32,830 nucleotides of DNA from Burkholderiales bacterium (GCA_020355165.1 CP070661.1:1626834-1659663), one strand, 5' to 3'. Positions 1 through 9,421 are shown, counted from the stretch's first letter. Made by a program: numbers and translations. The notes: a model not told the origin generated them from the sequence alone.

Positions 1-228
1 CGAGAAGAAGAGCGGGATCTTCGCTGCGGGCGCGCAGCGCTGCTTCGCGGTTCTGCGCTCAGAGTCTGCCGCGAGAGGTCCGGCCGCAGTTCTCAGCGGC
101 GTTGGTTCGGTTACCCCGTTTGTCGGAGCCGGGCAACGCGGCTTCAGATCAGCACGATGATTCAGGCGGCCAGGCAGGCAGCCGCGGCGGGCCGCCGCGC
201 GTCAGGCTCGGCCTGACGCCTTCCTTGC
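1..228. other. Intergenic stretch at the window edge, no gene recognised
   Basis: Reading frames are open across this piece on the plus strand, but in such GC-rich DNA that means little, and none of the translations looks like a known protein or keeps a convincing start and ribosome binding site. It lies downstream of the minus-strand glutamate dehydrogenase gene. The only clear structure is the hairpin listed separately at 199-219. The first 150 bases could hold the end of a neighbouring gene that starts outside the window; this cannot be decided here. Confidence 0.4.
199..219 (-). terminator. Perfect 9-bp stem-loop after the glutamate dehydrogenase stop codon
   Basis: GCGTCAGGC at 199-207 and GCCTGACGC at 211-219 form a perfect stem with a TCG loop, ten bases past the minus-strand stop codon at 229-231. 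The position suits a transcription terminator. There is no T-run on the minus-strand side; on the plus strand the stem is followed by a moderately pyrimidine-rich stretch, so it could instead serve a plus-strand transcript entering from the left. Confidence 0.5.
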
Positions 229-3200
229 TCAGGCGAGGTTGCGCAGTTCGCGCAGGGCCACCGAGGCGGTGGCCAGGTCCAACGTGCGGACCTGCGCCAG
301 CTCTTCGATCAGCTGCCGAGCTCGCGCCAGCGCGTGTGCGTTGGCCTGCTCCCACGCTGCCACCGCCGCCTTGACGTCTCCGCCGGGGTGCAGCCGCACC
401 GCCTGGGCGGCGAACTCGCGCTGCAGATCGGCGAGGTCGTCGCCGAGCGCCGACTTGGCGCGTGCCTGCCAGTAGCCGTCGGCGTGTAGCTGCACGATCT
501 GCGCCCGCAGCCGGTCCAGGCCGAGTGCGTCGCCGAGGGCGAAGAAGGTGCCGGCCACCTCGTCGAGGCTGCGCTGCGACTGCTCGGCGATCTCGGCGAC
601 GTCGAGCGCGGCGAACTGTGCTTCCGCCGAGGCCACCCGCGCGGCGATCTCCGGCGGCACGCCGGACTGCAGCCAGCGCTCGTGCTGCTGGTGCCGCTGC
701 CGCGGCTTGCCCGGCTCGGCGTCGATGAAGGCGATCAGCCGTTCGGCGGCCGGCTGCAGGCGGGCGATCGTTTCGGCCATCGGATCGGTCAGCCGGCGCG
801 AGCGCAGGAACCAGATCGTCGCCCGCTCGGTCAGCCGCGCCAGCTCGATCTGCATGTCGGCCTGCACCTCGTCGGGCACCTTGTTGTCGAGCGCCTCGAT
901 CGCGTGCCGCGCATCGCCGTTGGCGAGGCTCTCGCGCGCCAGCAGGTAGGCGCGCACGACCTGCGCCGGGGCGGCGCCGGTGTTCTCGCTCAGCCGGTGC
1001 ACGAAGGTCGCGCCGACCCGGTTGACCATGCTGTTCAGCACGTAGGTGGCGACGATCTCGCGCCTCAGCGGATGGCGCTCCATGTACGACGAATAGCGCT
1101 CGCGCAGCTGCGTCGGGAAGTAGCGGTGCAGCGCATCGGCGACGAACGGGTCCTCCGGCAGGTCGGAGGCGAGCAGCTCGTCGAACAGCCACAGCTTCGA
1201 GTAGGCGAGCAGCACCGAGCTTTCGGGCGCGGTCAGGCCGATCGCCTGCTCGCGTCGCTCGTCGATCGTCGCGTCGTCGGGCAGGAACTCCAGCGCCCGG
1301 TTCAGCCGGCCGGCCTTCTCGAGGAAGCGCATGAAGCGCACCTGCTGCTCGAGCAGCGGCCGCGCCAGCCGCCGGGTCAGGCTCAGTGCCTGCGTCTGGT
1401 AGTAGTTGTCGCGCAGCACCAGCGCGGCGACCTCGTCGGTCATCTCGGCGAGGATCTTGTTGCGCTGCTTCTCGGTCAGCTCGCCCTCGGCGATCACCAG
1501 GCCGAGCAGGATCTTGATGTTGACCTCGTGGTCGGAGGTGTCGACACCGGCCGAGTTGTCGATCGCGTCGGTGTAGACGCGGCCGCCGATGCCGCCGCAG
1601 CCGTGCAACGCGTACTCGATGCGGCCGAGCTGCGTCAGGCCGAGGTTGCCGCCCTCGGCCACCACCTTGCAGCGCAGCTGCCGGCCGTTGACACGGATGG
1701 CGTCGTTGGCGCGGTCGCCGGCGTCGGCGTTCGTTTCCGCCGTGCTCTTCACATAGGTGCCGATGCCGCCGTTGTACAGCAGGTCCACCGGCGCCTTGAG
1801 GATGGCGCTGATCAGCTGGTTCGGCGTCATCGACTCGGCCTCGATGCCGAGCCGCGCCGCGGCCTGCGGCGAGACCGGGATCGACTTGGCCGAGCGCGGC
1901 CACAGGCCGCCGCCCTCGGAGATGAGCGCGGCGTCGTAGTCGGCCCACGACGAGCGCGGCAGGTCGAACAGCCGCTTGCGCTCGTTCCAGCTCGCCGCCG
2001 GGTCGGGGTTCGGATCGATGAAGATGTGCCGGTGGTCGAACGCGGCGAGCAGGCAGATGTGCTTCGACAGCAGCATGCCGTTGCCGAAAACGTCGCCCGA
2101 CATGTCGCCGATGCCTACGCAGGTGAAGTCGGTCGTCTGCGTGTCGACGCCTATCTCGCGGAAGTGCCGCTTGACGCTCTCCCAGGCGCCGCGTGCCGTG
2201 ATGCCCATGCCCTTGTGGTCGTAGCCGGCGCTGCCGCCGGAGGCGAAGGCGTCGCCTAGCCAGTGGCCGTACTCGGCACTGATCGCGTTGGCGTAGTCGG
2301 AGAAGGAGGCCGTGCCCTTGTCGGCCGCCACCACCAGGTAGGGGTCGTCGCCGTCGTGGCGCACCGTCTGCGGCGGCGGCACGACGCGGCCAGCCACCAG
2401 GTTGTCGGTGAGGTCGAGCAGCCCGCGCAGGTAGTCCTGGTAGCAGGCCACGCCCTCCTTCAGGTAGGCCTCGCGGTCGGTGGCCGGCGGCGCCTTCTTC
2501 AGCACGAAGCCGCCCTTGGAGCCGACCGGCACGATGACCGTGTTCTTGACCATCTGCGCCTTGACCAGGCCGAGAACCTCGGTGCGGAAATCCTCCAGCC
2601 GGTCCGACCAGCGCAGCCCGCCGCGCGCCACCTTGCCGCCGCGCAGGTGCACGCCCTCGAAGCGCGCCGAGTAGACGAAGATCTCGAACATCGGCTTGGG
2701 CTCCGGCAGGCCGGGCACCTTGGCCGGGTCGAACTTGAACGACAGGAAGCCGCGCCGCTCGCCGTTGGCGCCGGTGCGCCAGAAATTGGTGCGCGTGGTG
2801 GCCTCGATCAGCGCCAGGTACTGGCGCAGCACGCGGTCCTCGTTCAGGTTCTCGACCTCCTCCAGCGCCCGCAGGATCTCCTTGGCCACCGTGCCGCAGT
2901 CGATCTCGCGCTCGGCCTCGGTGTCGCCGTCGGCCGGCTCGAAGCGGTGGCGGAACAGCTGCACCAGCAGCCGCGCCAGGTGCGGATGCGCGTTGAAGGT
3001 TCCTTCGATGAACGCCGGGGTCAGCGCGAAGCCGATCTGCCGCAGGTACTTGGCGTAGGCGCGCAGCACCAGCACCTCGTCGGCGGCGAGCGCGGCGCGC
3101 AGCACCAGGCGGTTGAACTCGTCGTTTTCGATCTGCCCGCCGGCGATGCGCAGGAACGCGTCCTCGAACAGCGGCCTGACGGTGTCGACCTCGACCTCTT

Positions 3201-5067
3201 CGGTCGACAGCGCCAGCAGCTCGAAGTCGTGGATCCACATCGGCCCGCCGTCGGCCGGGGCGACCTTCGCCGGGTGCTCGGTCCGCACGCGCACGCCCAT
3301 GCGCTCGAGCATCGGCAGGCTGTCGGACAGCTCCATCGGCGAGCCGGCGCGATAGATCTTGAAGCCGAGCGTGCCGGCCGGCGCGCCCAGCGGCCGGTAC
3401 AGCTTGACCTCGGTCTGGCCTTCGGCGAGGGTATCGAGCTTGCGGATGTCGGCCACCGCGGCGCGGGGCGCGGTGCGCTCGCGGTAGGCGCCCGGGAAGG
3501 CCCGCTGCCAGCGCTTGTACAGCTGGGTTCCCGGACCCTCGCCCTCGGCGTCGATCAGCGCCTCGGCCAGTTCGTCCTCCCAGCGGCGGGCGGCCGTGGC
3601 AAGCGCCGCTTCGAGCTCCCGCCGGTCGACGGCGGGCACCTGGCCCGGCGTCGTGCGCACGGTGAACAGGATGCGGGCCAGGATGTCGTCGGTCAGCAGC
3701 ACGTCGAACTCGTTGCTGGTGCCGGCGAACGCCGTCATCAGGATCTCCTGGAACTTCAGGCGCAGCTCGGTGCCGTAGTTCTCGCGCGGCACGTAGATGA
3801 GGCAGGTGACGAAGCGCTCGAACGGGTCGCGGCGGACGAACAGGCGCAGCCGCTGCCGCTCGCCCAGCCGCAGGATGCCGATCGCGGTGTCGTACAGCTC
3901 GTCGGTGCCGGTCTGGAAGAGCTCGTCGCGCGGATACGTTTCGAGGACCTGCACCAGCGCCTTGCCGAGATGGCTGTCCGGCGCCAGCCCGGCGCGGGTG
4001 ATCACCGCCGCCACCTTGCCGCGCAGCAGCGGGATGTCGATGACCCGCGCGCTGTAGGCGGTCGAGGTCAGCAGGCCGAGGAAGCGGTGCTCGCCGATCA
4101 CGGTGCCGTCGGCCGAGAAGCGCTTGATGCCGATGTAGTCGACGTAGCCGGGCCGGTGCACGGTGGCGCGGGCGTTGGCCTTGGTCAGGATCACCAGCGG
4201 TGTCGGCTGGCGCGCCAGCGCGCGCGCCTGAGGCGGCAGCGCGGCGAAGCTGCCCGAGAGCTTCTCCTCGCCGGTTTCGCGCAGCACGCCGAGCCCGCTG
4301 CCCGAGACCAGCTTCAGCGCGTCCTCGCCGCCCTCGACCACCAGGTCGTGGCGGCGGTATCCGAGCAGCAGGAAATTGCCGGCCGCCAGCCACTCGACGA
4401 AGGCGCGGCTCTCGGCCAGCTCGCCGTGGGCGGCCTGCGGCACGTGCGAACCGAGCTCGGCGACCACGTCGATCAGGCGCGCCAGCATCTGCTTCCAGTC
4501 GGCGGTGACGGCGCGTACGTCGCCGAGCACACGCTCGACGCCGGCGGCCAGCCGGGCGCGCGCCTCCGCATCGACCAGCCGGTCCACTTCGATGTGCATC
4601 CACGACTCGCGCGCCGCCTGCGGCCTGTCGCTGCGCGGCCAAAGCCCGGTCAGCGTGCCGGCGGCGTCGCGCTCGACCGCGTACACCGGGTGCAGCCGAA
4701 GGTGCAGCGTCAGTGCCTGCCGGTTGGCCTCCATGGTCACCGAGTCGACCAGGAACGGCATGTCGTCGTTGACGACCTCGATCACGGTGTGCGGCACTGC
4801 CCAGCCGTGCTCGGCGGCACTCGGGCAGAACACCCGCACGCGCGGCCTGCCCGCGGCGCGCGTGCGCCCCAGTTCCCAGTGCGACAGGGCCGCGCCGGCC
4901 AGGTCGTCGGCGCTGCGCTCGGCCAGATCGTCGGGGTCGACCTGCCGGTAGTACTCGCGGATGAAGACCTCGATCAGCCCGCGTTCGGAGGCGGCGACCT
5001 GCTTCTGCGCGTGCTCTACCGCCGCGGCGAGCCGCTCCTCGTGCGCTGAACTGGGCGGTTTGTTCAT
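229..5067 (-). CDS. gdhB: Large NAD-specific glutamate dehydrogenase (about 180 kDa class)
   Basis: Oxidative deamination of glutamate to 2-oxoglutarate and ammonia with NAD; a cytosolic enzyme that usually serves amino acid catabolism. The 1612-residue length fits the proteobacterial GDH-180 family (around 1600). The long N-terminal half is the family's regulatory region. The catalytic core is recognisable from a stretch around residues 830-860 that includes VPVGSKGGFVLKK, with the lysine expected to bind substrate, then GIGDMSGDVFGNGML near residue 990, and a glycine-rich nucleotide-binding stretch (EGGNLGLTQLGR) near residue 1140. The start is supported by a strong ribosome binding site (GAGGAGGAC on the minus strand, complement of 5072-5080) five bases before the ATG. 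It is divergent from the exonuclease fusion gene. The gene symbol is the one used in Pseudomonas and varies between genomes. Confidence 0.95.
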   Translation of the reverse strand: MNKPPSSAHEERLAAAVEHAQKQVAASERGLIEVFIREYYRQVDPDDLAERSADDLAGAALSHWELGRTRAAGRPRVRVFCPSAAEHGWAVPHTVIEVVNDDMPFLVDSVTMEANRQALTLHLRLHPVYAVERDAAGTLTGLWPRSDRPQAARESWMHIEVDRLVDAEARARLAAGVERVLGDVRAVTADWKQMLARLIDVVAELGSHVPQAAHGELAESRAFVEWLAAGNFLLLGYRRHDLVVEGGEDALKLVSGSGLGVLRETGEEKLSGSFAALPPQARALARQPTPLVILTKANARATVHRPGYVDYIGIKRFSADGTVIGEHRFLGLLTSTAYSARVIDIPLLRGKVAAVITRAGLAPDSHLGKALVQVLETYPRDELFQTGTDELYDTAIGILRLGERQRLRLFVRRDPFERFVTCLIYVPRENYGTELRLKFQEILMTAFAGTSNEFDVLLTDDILARILFTVRTTPGQVPAVDRRELEAALATAARRWEDELAEALIDAEGEGPGTQLYKRWQRAFPGAYRERTAPRAAVADIRKLDTLAEGQTEVKLYRPLGAPAGTLGFKIYRAGSPMELSDSLPMLERMGVRVRTEHPAKVAPADGGPMWIHDFELLALSTEEVEVDTVRPLFEDAFLRIAGGQIENDEFNRLVLRAALAADEVLVLRAYAKYLRQIGFALTPAFIEGTFNAHPHLARLLVQLFRHRFEPADGDTEAEREIDCGTVAKEILRALEEVENLNEDRVLRQYLALIEATTRTNFWRTGANGERRGFLSFKFDPAKVPGLPEPKPMFEIFVYSARFEGVHLRGGKVARGGLRWSDRLEDFRTEVLGLVKAQMVKNTVIVPVGSKGGFVLKKAPPATDREAYLKEGVACYQDYLRGLLDLTDNLVAGRVVPPPQTVRHDGDDPYLVVAADKGTASFSDYANAISAEYGHWLGDAFASGGSAGYDHKGMGITARGAWESVKRHFREIGVDTQTTDFTCVGIGDMSGDVFGNGMLLSKHICLLAAFDHRHIFIDPNPDPAASWNERKRLFDLPRSSWADYDAALISEGGGLWPRSAKSIPVSPQAAARLGIEAESMTPNQLISAILKAPVDLLYNGGIGTYVKSTAETNADAGDRANDAIRVNGRQLRCKVVAEGGNLGLTQLGRIEYALHGCGGIGGRVYTDAIDNSAGVDTSDHEVNIKILLGLVIAEGELTEKQRNKILAEMTDEVAALVLRDNYYQTQALSLTRRLARPLLEQQVRFMRFLEKAGRLNRALEFLPDDATIDERREQAIGLTAPESSVLLAYSKLWLFDELLASDLPEDPFVADALHRYFPTQLRERYSSYMERHPLRREIVATYVLNSMVNRVGATFVHRLSENTGAAPAQVVRAYLLARESLANGDARHAIEALDNKVPDEVQADMQIELARLTERATIWFLRSRRLTDPMAETIARLQPAAERLIAFIDAEPGKPRQRHQQHERWLQSGVPPEIAARVASAEAQFAALDVAEIAEQSQRSLDEVAGTFFALGDALGLDRLRAQIVQLHADGYWQARAKSALGDDLADLQREFAAQAVRLHPGGDVKAAVAAWEQANAHALARARQLIEELAQVRTLDLATASVALRELRNLA

Positions 5068-5183
5068 CGGCGTCCTCCTCGTTCCGGACCCGCAGAGTAT
5101 GCACCGTCGAACATGCCGGCCGCCGACGGCGCCCGGCCGGCGGTGACTTGGGCCTGTTCACGCTAAGGCCGGAAGCGCGAAGG

Positions 5184-5286
5184 GTTGGGCCGAGATGCGG
5201 CGTCGGCTTTGTCGGACGGCTTGCGCAGGGCAGCGGCCCTGCGCGGCGCCGTCCTTCGCGCAGCCGTCCGCATTGCGCGGCCCAAC
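5184..5286. repeat. Nested palindrome of about 103 bp in the divergent promoter region
   Basis: The outer arms GTTGGGCCG (5184-5192) and CGGCCCAAC (5278-5286) are perfect inverted copies. Inside them ATGCGG (5195-5200) pairs with CCGCAT (5268-5273), GGACGGC (5214-5220) can pair with a GCCGTCC at 5263 or 5248, and GCGCAGGGC (5223-5231) pairs with GCCCTGCGC (5236-5244). The GTTGGGCC...GGCCCAAC ends resemble short palindromic repeats that are widespread in Betaproteobacteria (recalled, not searched). Both flanking genes point away from it, so it is not a shared terminator. Confidence 0.7.
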
Positions 5287-5329
5287 GCATCTGCCGCATT
5301 TGGCGCGGACAGGCCCTAGACTCGATCGC

Positions 5330-6754
5330 ATGTTCGGAGCCTTCGCCGACCGCCGCTGGGTGTTCGTCGACGTCGAGACCACGGGCTCGTCGCCGGCCCG
5401 CGAGCGCGTCACCGAGGTGGGCATCGTCACGGTCGAGACCGACGGCGAGGCGCAGCGCGTCACCGAGTGGTCGTCGCTGGTCAATCCCGGCGTGCCGATC
5501 CCGCCGGAGATCCAGTGGCTCACCGGCATCAGCAACGAGATGGTGCGGGAGGCGCCGCGCTTCGCCGAGCTGGCCGAGCTGCTGTACGACCGCCTGGCCG
5601 ACGCCGTCTTCGTCGCCCACAACGCCCGCTTCGACTATGGCTTCCTGAAGGCGGAGTTCGCCCGCGCCGGCTACGACTGGCGTGCCGCGACGCTGTGCAC
5701 GGTGCGGCTGTCGCGGCACCTGTATCCGGACCGCGGACCGCACTCGCTCGACGCGATCATCGAGCGCTTCGGGCTGGACGGCGACGAGCGCCACCGGGCG
5801 CTCGGCGACGCGCGCGTGCTGTGGCGACTGATCCAGTGCCTGCGCCAGCGCCACGGCGAGGTCGAGCTTGCGGCGGCGGTCGACCGCCTGCTGGCGCGGC
5901 CGAGCACGCCGCCGGCGCTGCCGCCGGGCGAGCTGGACGCGATCCCGCACGCGCCGGGCGTCTATCTGCTGTACGGCGCCAACGCGCATCCGATCTACAT
6001 CGGCAAGAGCGTCGATCTGAAGGCGCGCGTGCTCGGCCACTTCGCCAACGACCACGCCTCGGGCGCCGACCTGCGGCTGTCGCAGGAAGTGCAGCGCATC
6101 GAGTGGGAGCGGACGGCGGGCGAGACCGGCGCCCTGCTGCGCGAGGCAGAGCTGGTCAAGACCCGTCTGCCGGCGCACAACGTCGCCCTGCGGCGCCGGC
6201 GCAACCAGGTCTTCGTCACCCTGGATGCCGAGGCGCGGCCGCGCTTGGTGCCGGCGGCGTCGGTGCCGCTCGAGCGCCTGCACCAGCACTACGGGCCGTT
6301 CTCGTCGCGTCCGTCGGCGCGCCGCTTCCTGCAGGCGCTTGCCGCCGAGCACGGCCTGTGCCTGAAGACGATGAGGCTCGAGGGCCGGGCGCGCGCCGCG
6401 GCCGGCGCGCCCTGCTTCAACCACCAGATCCGGCGCTGCCTGGGTGCCTGCGTCGGCACCGAAACGATCGAGGCGCACGCGGCGCGGCTGCGCGAGCTGC
6501 TCGAGCCGCGCCGCGTGCTGGCCTGGCCGTATGCAGGCGCGGTGGCGCTGATCGAGCGCGACGAGGCAGGCACGCGCGAGGACCTGCACGTGTTCGACCG
6601 CTGGTGCTGGCTGGGCACGGTGCGCTCGCACGAGGCCGCGGCGCAGCTGGCGGCGGTAGCGCCGCGCGTTTTCGATGCCGATGCCTACCGCATCATGCAC
6701 AGGGCGCTGTCGCCGGCCGGCGTGCTTCCGCTGGTCGAGCTGGCCGGGGCTTAG
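5330..6754 (+). CDS. DEDDh 3'-5' exonuclease fused to a UvrC/Cho-type GIY-YIG nuclease domain
   Basis: A 474-residue protein with two nuclease domains. The N-terminal part is a DnaQ-like DEDDh exonuclease: DVE at 14-16 (Exo I), HNARFD near residue 97 (Exo II) and HRALGD near 154 (Exo III). From about residue 205 follows a GIY-YIG domain (GVYLLYG ... PIYIGKS) with the UvrC/Cho-like continuation ETGALLREAELVKTRLPAHN. Such fusions are a known family of putative DNA repair enzymes annotated as exonuclease or Cho-like endonuclease; the substrate in this organism is unknown. I chose the ATG at 5330 because the exonuclease fold begins there; the 45 residues open upstream lie in palindromic repeat DNA and look non-coding. 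No strong ribosome binding site is visible. Confidence 0.9.
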   Translation: MFGAFADRRWVFVDVETTGSSPARERVTEVGIVTVETDGEAQRVTEWSSLVNPGVPIPPEIQWLTGISNEMVREAPRFAELAELLYDRLADAVFVAHNARFDYGFLKAEFARAGYDWRAATLCTVRLSRHLYPDRGPHSLDAIIERFGLDGDERHRALGDARVLWRLIQCLRQRHGEVELAAAVDRLLARPSTPPALPPGELDAIPHAPGVYLLYGANAHPIYIGKSVDLKARVLGHFANDHASGADLRLSQEVQRIEWERTAGETGALLREAELVKTRLPAHNVALRRRRNQVFVTLDAEARPRLVPAASVPLERLHQHYGPFSSRPSARRFLQALAAEHGLCLKTMRLEGRARAAAGAPCFNHQIRRCLGACVGTETIEAHAARLRELLEPRRVLAWPYAGAVALIERDEAGTREDLHVFDRWCWLGTVRSHEAAAQLAAVAPRVFDADAYRIMHRALSPAGVLPLVELAGA

Positions 6755-7116
6755 AGGCGGTCACGACGACGCACCGGCGGGGGCAGGCGGCTTCGACATT
6801 CGTGTCGGCAGCCGCGAGCCGGCGCGGCGTGTGCATCGCCGCGGCGAGTCGCTGCCCGATGACAGGCGCTGCGGCACCCGGCGGGGCCGACGATCTGCGC
6901 TGGCGGTGCCGTCTGTGCGCCCGCTCGCCGGTGCGCGTCGAGCCGTCATAGCCGGGGCGGGGCTTGCCTGCAGTCAAGCAGGCGCAGCGTCAGGCGCGTA
7001 GCTTTGAGCTCGGGTGGCCGGCCCAACCGTCTCGGCCGAAGCGGCATCGAGGGGCGGTTCGATCCGTGCCTCGGCCCGTCGACCGCCGGCGCCCGACGAT
7101 CTTCGGGAGAGCATCG
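6755..7116. other. Intergenic region of 362 bp with a small hairpin, no gene recognised
   Basis: No reading frame here has a recognisable protein. The frame of the downstream DUF1269 gene is open back to 6964 but reads as arginine- and proline-rich sequence typical of non-coding GC-rich DNA. A small hairpin is visible: GCCTGC at 6966-6971 pairs with GCAGGC at 6978-6983. Confidence 0.5.
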
Positions 7117-7626
7117 ATGCGGAGGATCTACTTCCTGGCACCTAGCGTCGCCTCGGCGAAGGCGATCGTCAACGACCTGCTGCTGGCGCGCATCGAGGAG
7201 CGGCACATCCACGTGCTGGCGAAGGACGGCACGCCGCTGGAAGACCTGCCCGAGGCGAAGCTGGCGCAGGCGAGCGACCTGATTGCCTCGTTGGAGCGCG
7301 GCGCGGCCGCCGGCGGGCTGACCGGGCTGCTCGCCGGCCTGGTGGCGGTGAGCTTTCCGCCGGCCGGCGTGGTGCTCGGCGGCGGCGCGCTGCTCGGCAT
7401 CGCTCTGTTTGGCGCGGGCTTCGGCGCCTGGATGTCGAGCATGGTCGGCGTCGGCATCCCGAACAGCCGTCTGGTGCAGTTCGAGGGGGCGATCGGCCGC
7501 GGCGAACTGCTGATGATGATCGACGTGCCGCGGGACCGCGTCGAGCAGATCGAGGCAGTGGTCCGGCGCCATCATCCCGAGGCCGAGCTCGAAGGTCTGG
7601 AGCCGAACATCCCCGAGTTCCCGTGA
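7117..7626 (+). CDS. DUF1269 family membrane protein
   Basis: A 169-residue protein beginning MRRIYFLAPSVASAKAIVNDLL, the usual opening of the DUF1269 family, in which an N-terminal alpha/beta segment is followed by a glycine- and alanine-rich hydrophobic hairpin (here about residues 62-112) and a C-terminal segment with MMIDVPRDRVEQIEAVV. The biochemical role of the family is unknown; members are often seen near stress or envelope genes. The start at 7117 is preceded by CGGGAGA at 7104-7110 as ribosome binding site, and the protein's family similarity starts exactly there. It converges with the SDR gene on the other strand. Confidence 0.85.
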   Translation: MRRIYFLAPSVASAKAIVNDLLLARIEERHIHVLAKDGTPLEDLPEAKLAQASDLIASLERGAAAGGLTGLLAGLVAVSFPPAGVVLGGGALLGIALFGAGFGAWMSSMVGVGIPNSRLVQFEGAIGRGELLMMIDVPRDRVEQIEAVVRRHHPEAELEGLEPNIPEFP

Positions 7627-7816
7627 TCGCGCGCAGCGCCTTTGCGCCGGATTGCCCGCGGGGACCAGCCTGGTCGAGACCGCAGCGCCGGCGCAGACGC
7701 TCGCCGCGCGGGTCGTCGAGCAGGCGCGGCGCGGCGGTCGAGCGCGCCGCGACTGATGGTGCACGGGTGACGGCGCGCCTGCCGCCCGATCACTGCGGCG
7801 GCGCTTCGGCGGCGAT
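7627..7816. other. Convergent intergenic region of 190 bp
   Basis: The region lies between the ends of two convergent genes. The near-palindrome GACCAG-C-CTGGTC at 7663-7675 is visible, but its one-base centre makes a normal RNA hairpin unlikely. No clear T-tailed terminator is seen on either strand and no gene is supported. Confidence 0.4.
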
Positions 7817-9370
7817 TCAGCGCGGCCGGCCGGCTTCGGCCTGCTCGGCCCGCCGGGCGATCGCGCGCGTCATGCCCTTGAAGATGAAGACGTGCGCCGG
7901 CACCAGCAGGTACCAGTACAGCAGTCCCCATACGCCCTGCGGGTGCCAGTAGGCAGTGACCGTCACGCGCGTGTGGCCGGCGTCGACCGGCTCGATGTCG
8001 AACTCGACCACCCCGGCGCCGGGGGCACGCATGCCGAAGTCGAGCGTCAGCCGGCGCTGCGGCTGAAGCGCCATCACCGTCCAGTAGTCGATGGTGTCGC
8101 CGACGCGCAGTTCGGTCGGATGGCGGCGGCCCCTGCTGAGCCCGGGCCCGCCGGCCAGCCAGTCGATCCAGGCGCGGATCTTCCACAGCGGCGCGGCATA
8201 GAAGTAGCCGACGTCGCCGCCGAGCCGGGTGACGACGTTCCAGACGGCCGCCGGAGTTGCGCTGGCCACCGCGCTGCCGGCGGCCCGCTTGGCGTAGTAG
8301 GCGTAGTCGTGGCGGCCGCCGCGGAACATCAGCGCGCCCTCGGTCCAGCGGGCGGCGACGGCATGCGCCTTCTCGGCCGCCAGTGCCGCCAGCACCGAGT
8401 CCTTGAACGTCAGCAGCTTCTGCGGCACCAGCGCGCGCAGCTTCGCATCGTCGGCCGGGATGTCGTGCTTCAGGCCGCCGATCAGCGCGCGGGCGATGCT
8501 GGCCGGCACGGTGGTGATCAGCGCCAGCCAGTAGCCGGAAAGCTGCGGCGTCAGCACCGGCACCGCAAGGATGCGCGGCTTCCTGCCGATCACTTCGCCG
8601 AACTGGCGCATCATCGTTTCGTAGCTGAGGTGCTCCGGCCCACCGGCGTCGTAGATGCCGCCCGCCGCCTGCGGCAGGGTGGCCGCCCGCACCAGGTACT
8701 CGAGCAGGTTGTCGAGCGCGATCGGGCTGGACTTCGACCGCACCCAGCGCGGTGTCACCATCAGCGGCAGGTTGTAGACGAGGTCGCGCATCACCTCATA
8801 GGCGGCCGAGCCGGGGCCGACGATGATGCCGGCGCGGATCTCGGTCACCGGTACCGGGCCTTCGCGCAGCCGGTCGCCGGTCTCCTTGCGCGAGACCAGG
8901 TGCTCGGAGTCGGCGCCTTTCGGCACCAGGCCGCCGAGGTAGACGATCCTCTTCACGCCGGCGGCAGCGGCGGCGCGGGCGAAGTTGCCCGCGGCCTCGA
9001 GGTCGAGGCGGCCGAAGTCGCGTCCGGCCGCCATCGAGTGCACCAGGTAGTAGGCGATGTCGACACCAGCCAGTGCGGCGGCCAGTGTCGCCGGCTGCAA
9101 GGCGTCACCGGCGACCAGGTCGACCGAGCGCCACGTCGGGTCGTCGCAGCGGGCCCGCAGCACGCTGAGGTTGCGCGCCGCCGCGCGCACCCGCCAGCCC
9201 TCGCGCAGCAGCCGTGGCACCAGGTTGGTGCCGATGTAGCCGCTGGCGCCGAAGACCAGCGCGCAGGCATTTGCGGGGGGCGCCTCGGTCGGCGCTATGG
9301 GCGGGGTCACGGGCACCGGCGTCGGGAGCAGGCGAAGTATGGCAAACGCAGGCGCACCGCCTGTTGCCAT
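7817..9370 (-). CDS. SDR-type NAD(P)-binding protein with C-terminal SRPBCC-like (DUF2867) domain
   Basis: A 517-residue two-domain protein. Residues about 36-330 form an atypical short-chain dehydrogenase/NmrA-like Rossmann domain: the dinucleotide motif GASGYIG is at 41-47, followed by VDIAYYLVHSM and YLGGLVPKG stretches. Residues about 340-490 resemble the polyketide cyclase/SRPBCC-type domain annotated as DUF2867, with a hydrophobic LLYWYLLVPAHVFIFKGM segment near the C-terminus. This architecture is known from long YbjT-like proteins of unclear function. The first 30 residues are proline- and alanine-rich and may not be translated; a GTG at residue 21 (plus-strand 9308-9310) is an alternative start. 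It is divergent from the 78-aa membrane protein, with only 51 bp between them. Confidence 0.85.
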   Translation of the reverse strand: MATGGAPAFAILRLLPTPVPVTPPIAPTEAPPANACALVFGASGYIGTNLVPRLLREGWRVRAAARNLSVLRARCDDPTWRSVDLVAGDALQPATLAAALAGVDIAYYLVHSMAAGRDFGRLDLEAAGNFARAAAAAGVKRIVYLGGLVPKGADSEHLVSRKETGDRLREGPVPVTEIRAGIIVGPGSAAYEVMRDLVYNLPLMVTPRWVRSKSSPIALDNLLEYLVRAATLPQAAGGIYDAGGPEHLSYETMMRQFGEVIGRKPRILAVPVLTPQLSGYWLALITTVPASIARALIGGLKHDIPADDAKLRALVPQKLLTFKDSVLAALAAEKAHAVAARWTEGALMFRGGRHDYAYYAKRAAGSAVASATPAAVWNVVTRLGGDVGYFYAAPLWKIRAWIDWLAGGPGLSRGRRHPTELRVGDTIDYWTVMALQPQRRLTLDFGMRAPGAGVVEFDIEPVDAGHTRVTVTAYWHPQGVWGLLYWYLLVPAHVFIFKGMTRAIARRAEQAEAGRPR

Positions 9371-9421
9371 CCGGCCGCTCCGATCGGCGACAATGTGCGC
9401 CGACGTTCGCTGACCGTTTCC

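Noticed and set aside
682..5049. Two long plus-strand frames (525 and 928 codons) opposite the glutamate dehydrogenase gene
   Set aside because: Their composition (histidine-, arginine-, glutamine-, valine-rich) is that of antisense frames in GC-rich genes, and the minus-strand gene is clear by family motifs.
149..6700. A 2183-codon open frame on the minus strand
   Set aside because: It is a shadow: it is arginine- and alanine-rich without protein family features, runs antisense to the exonuclease fusion and out of frame within the glutamate dehydrogenase gene.
7663..7675. Terminator between the convergent DUF1269 and SDR genes
   Set aside because: GACCAG-C-CTGGTC has a one-base centre and no T-run, so a stable terminator hairpin is unlikely.
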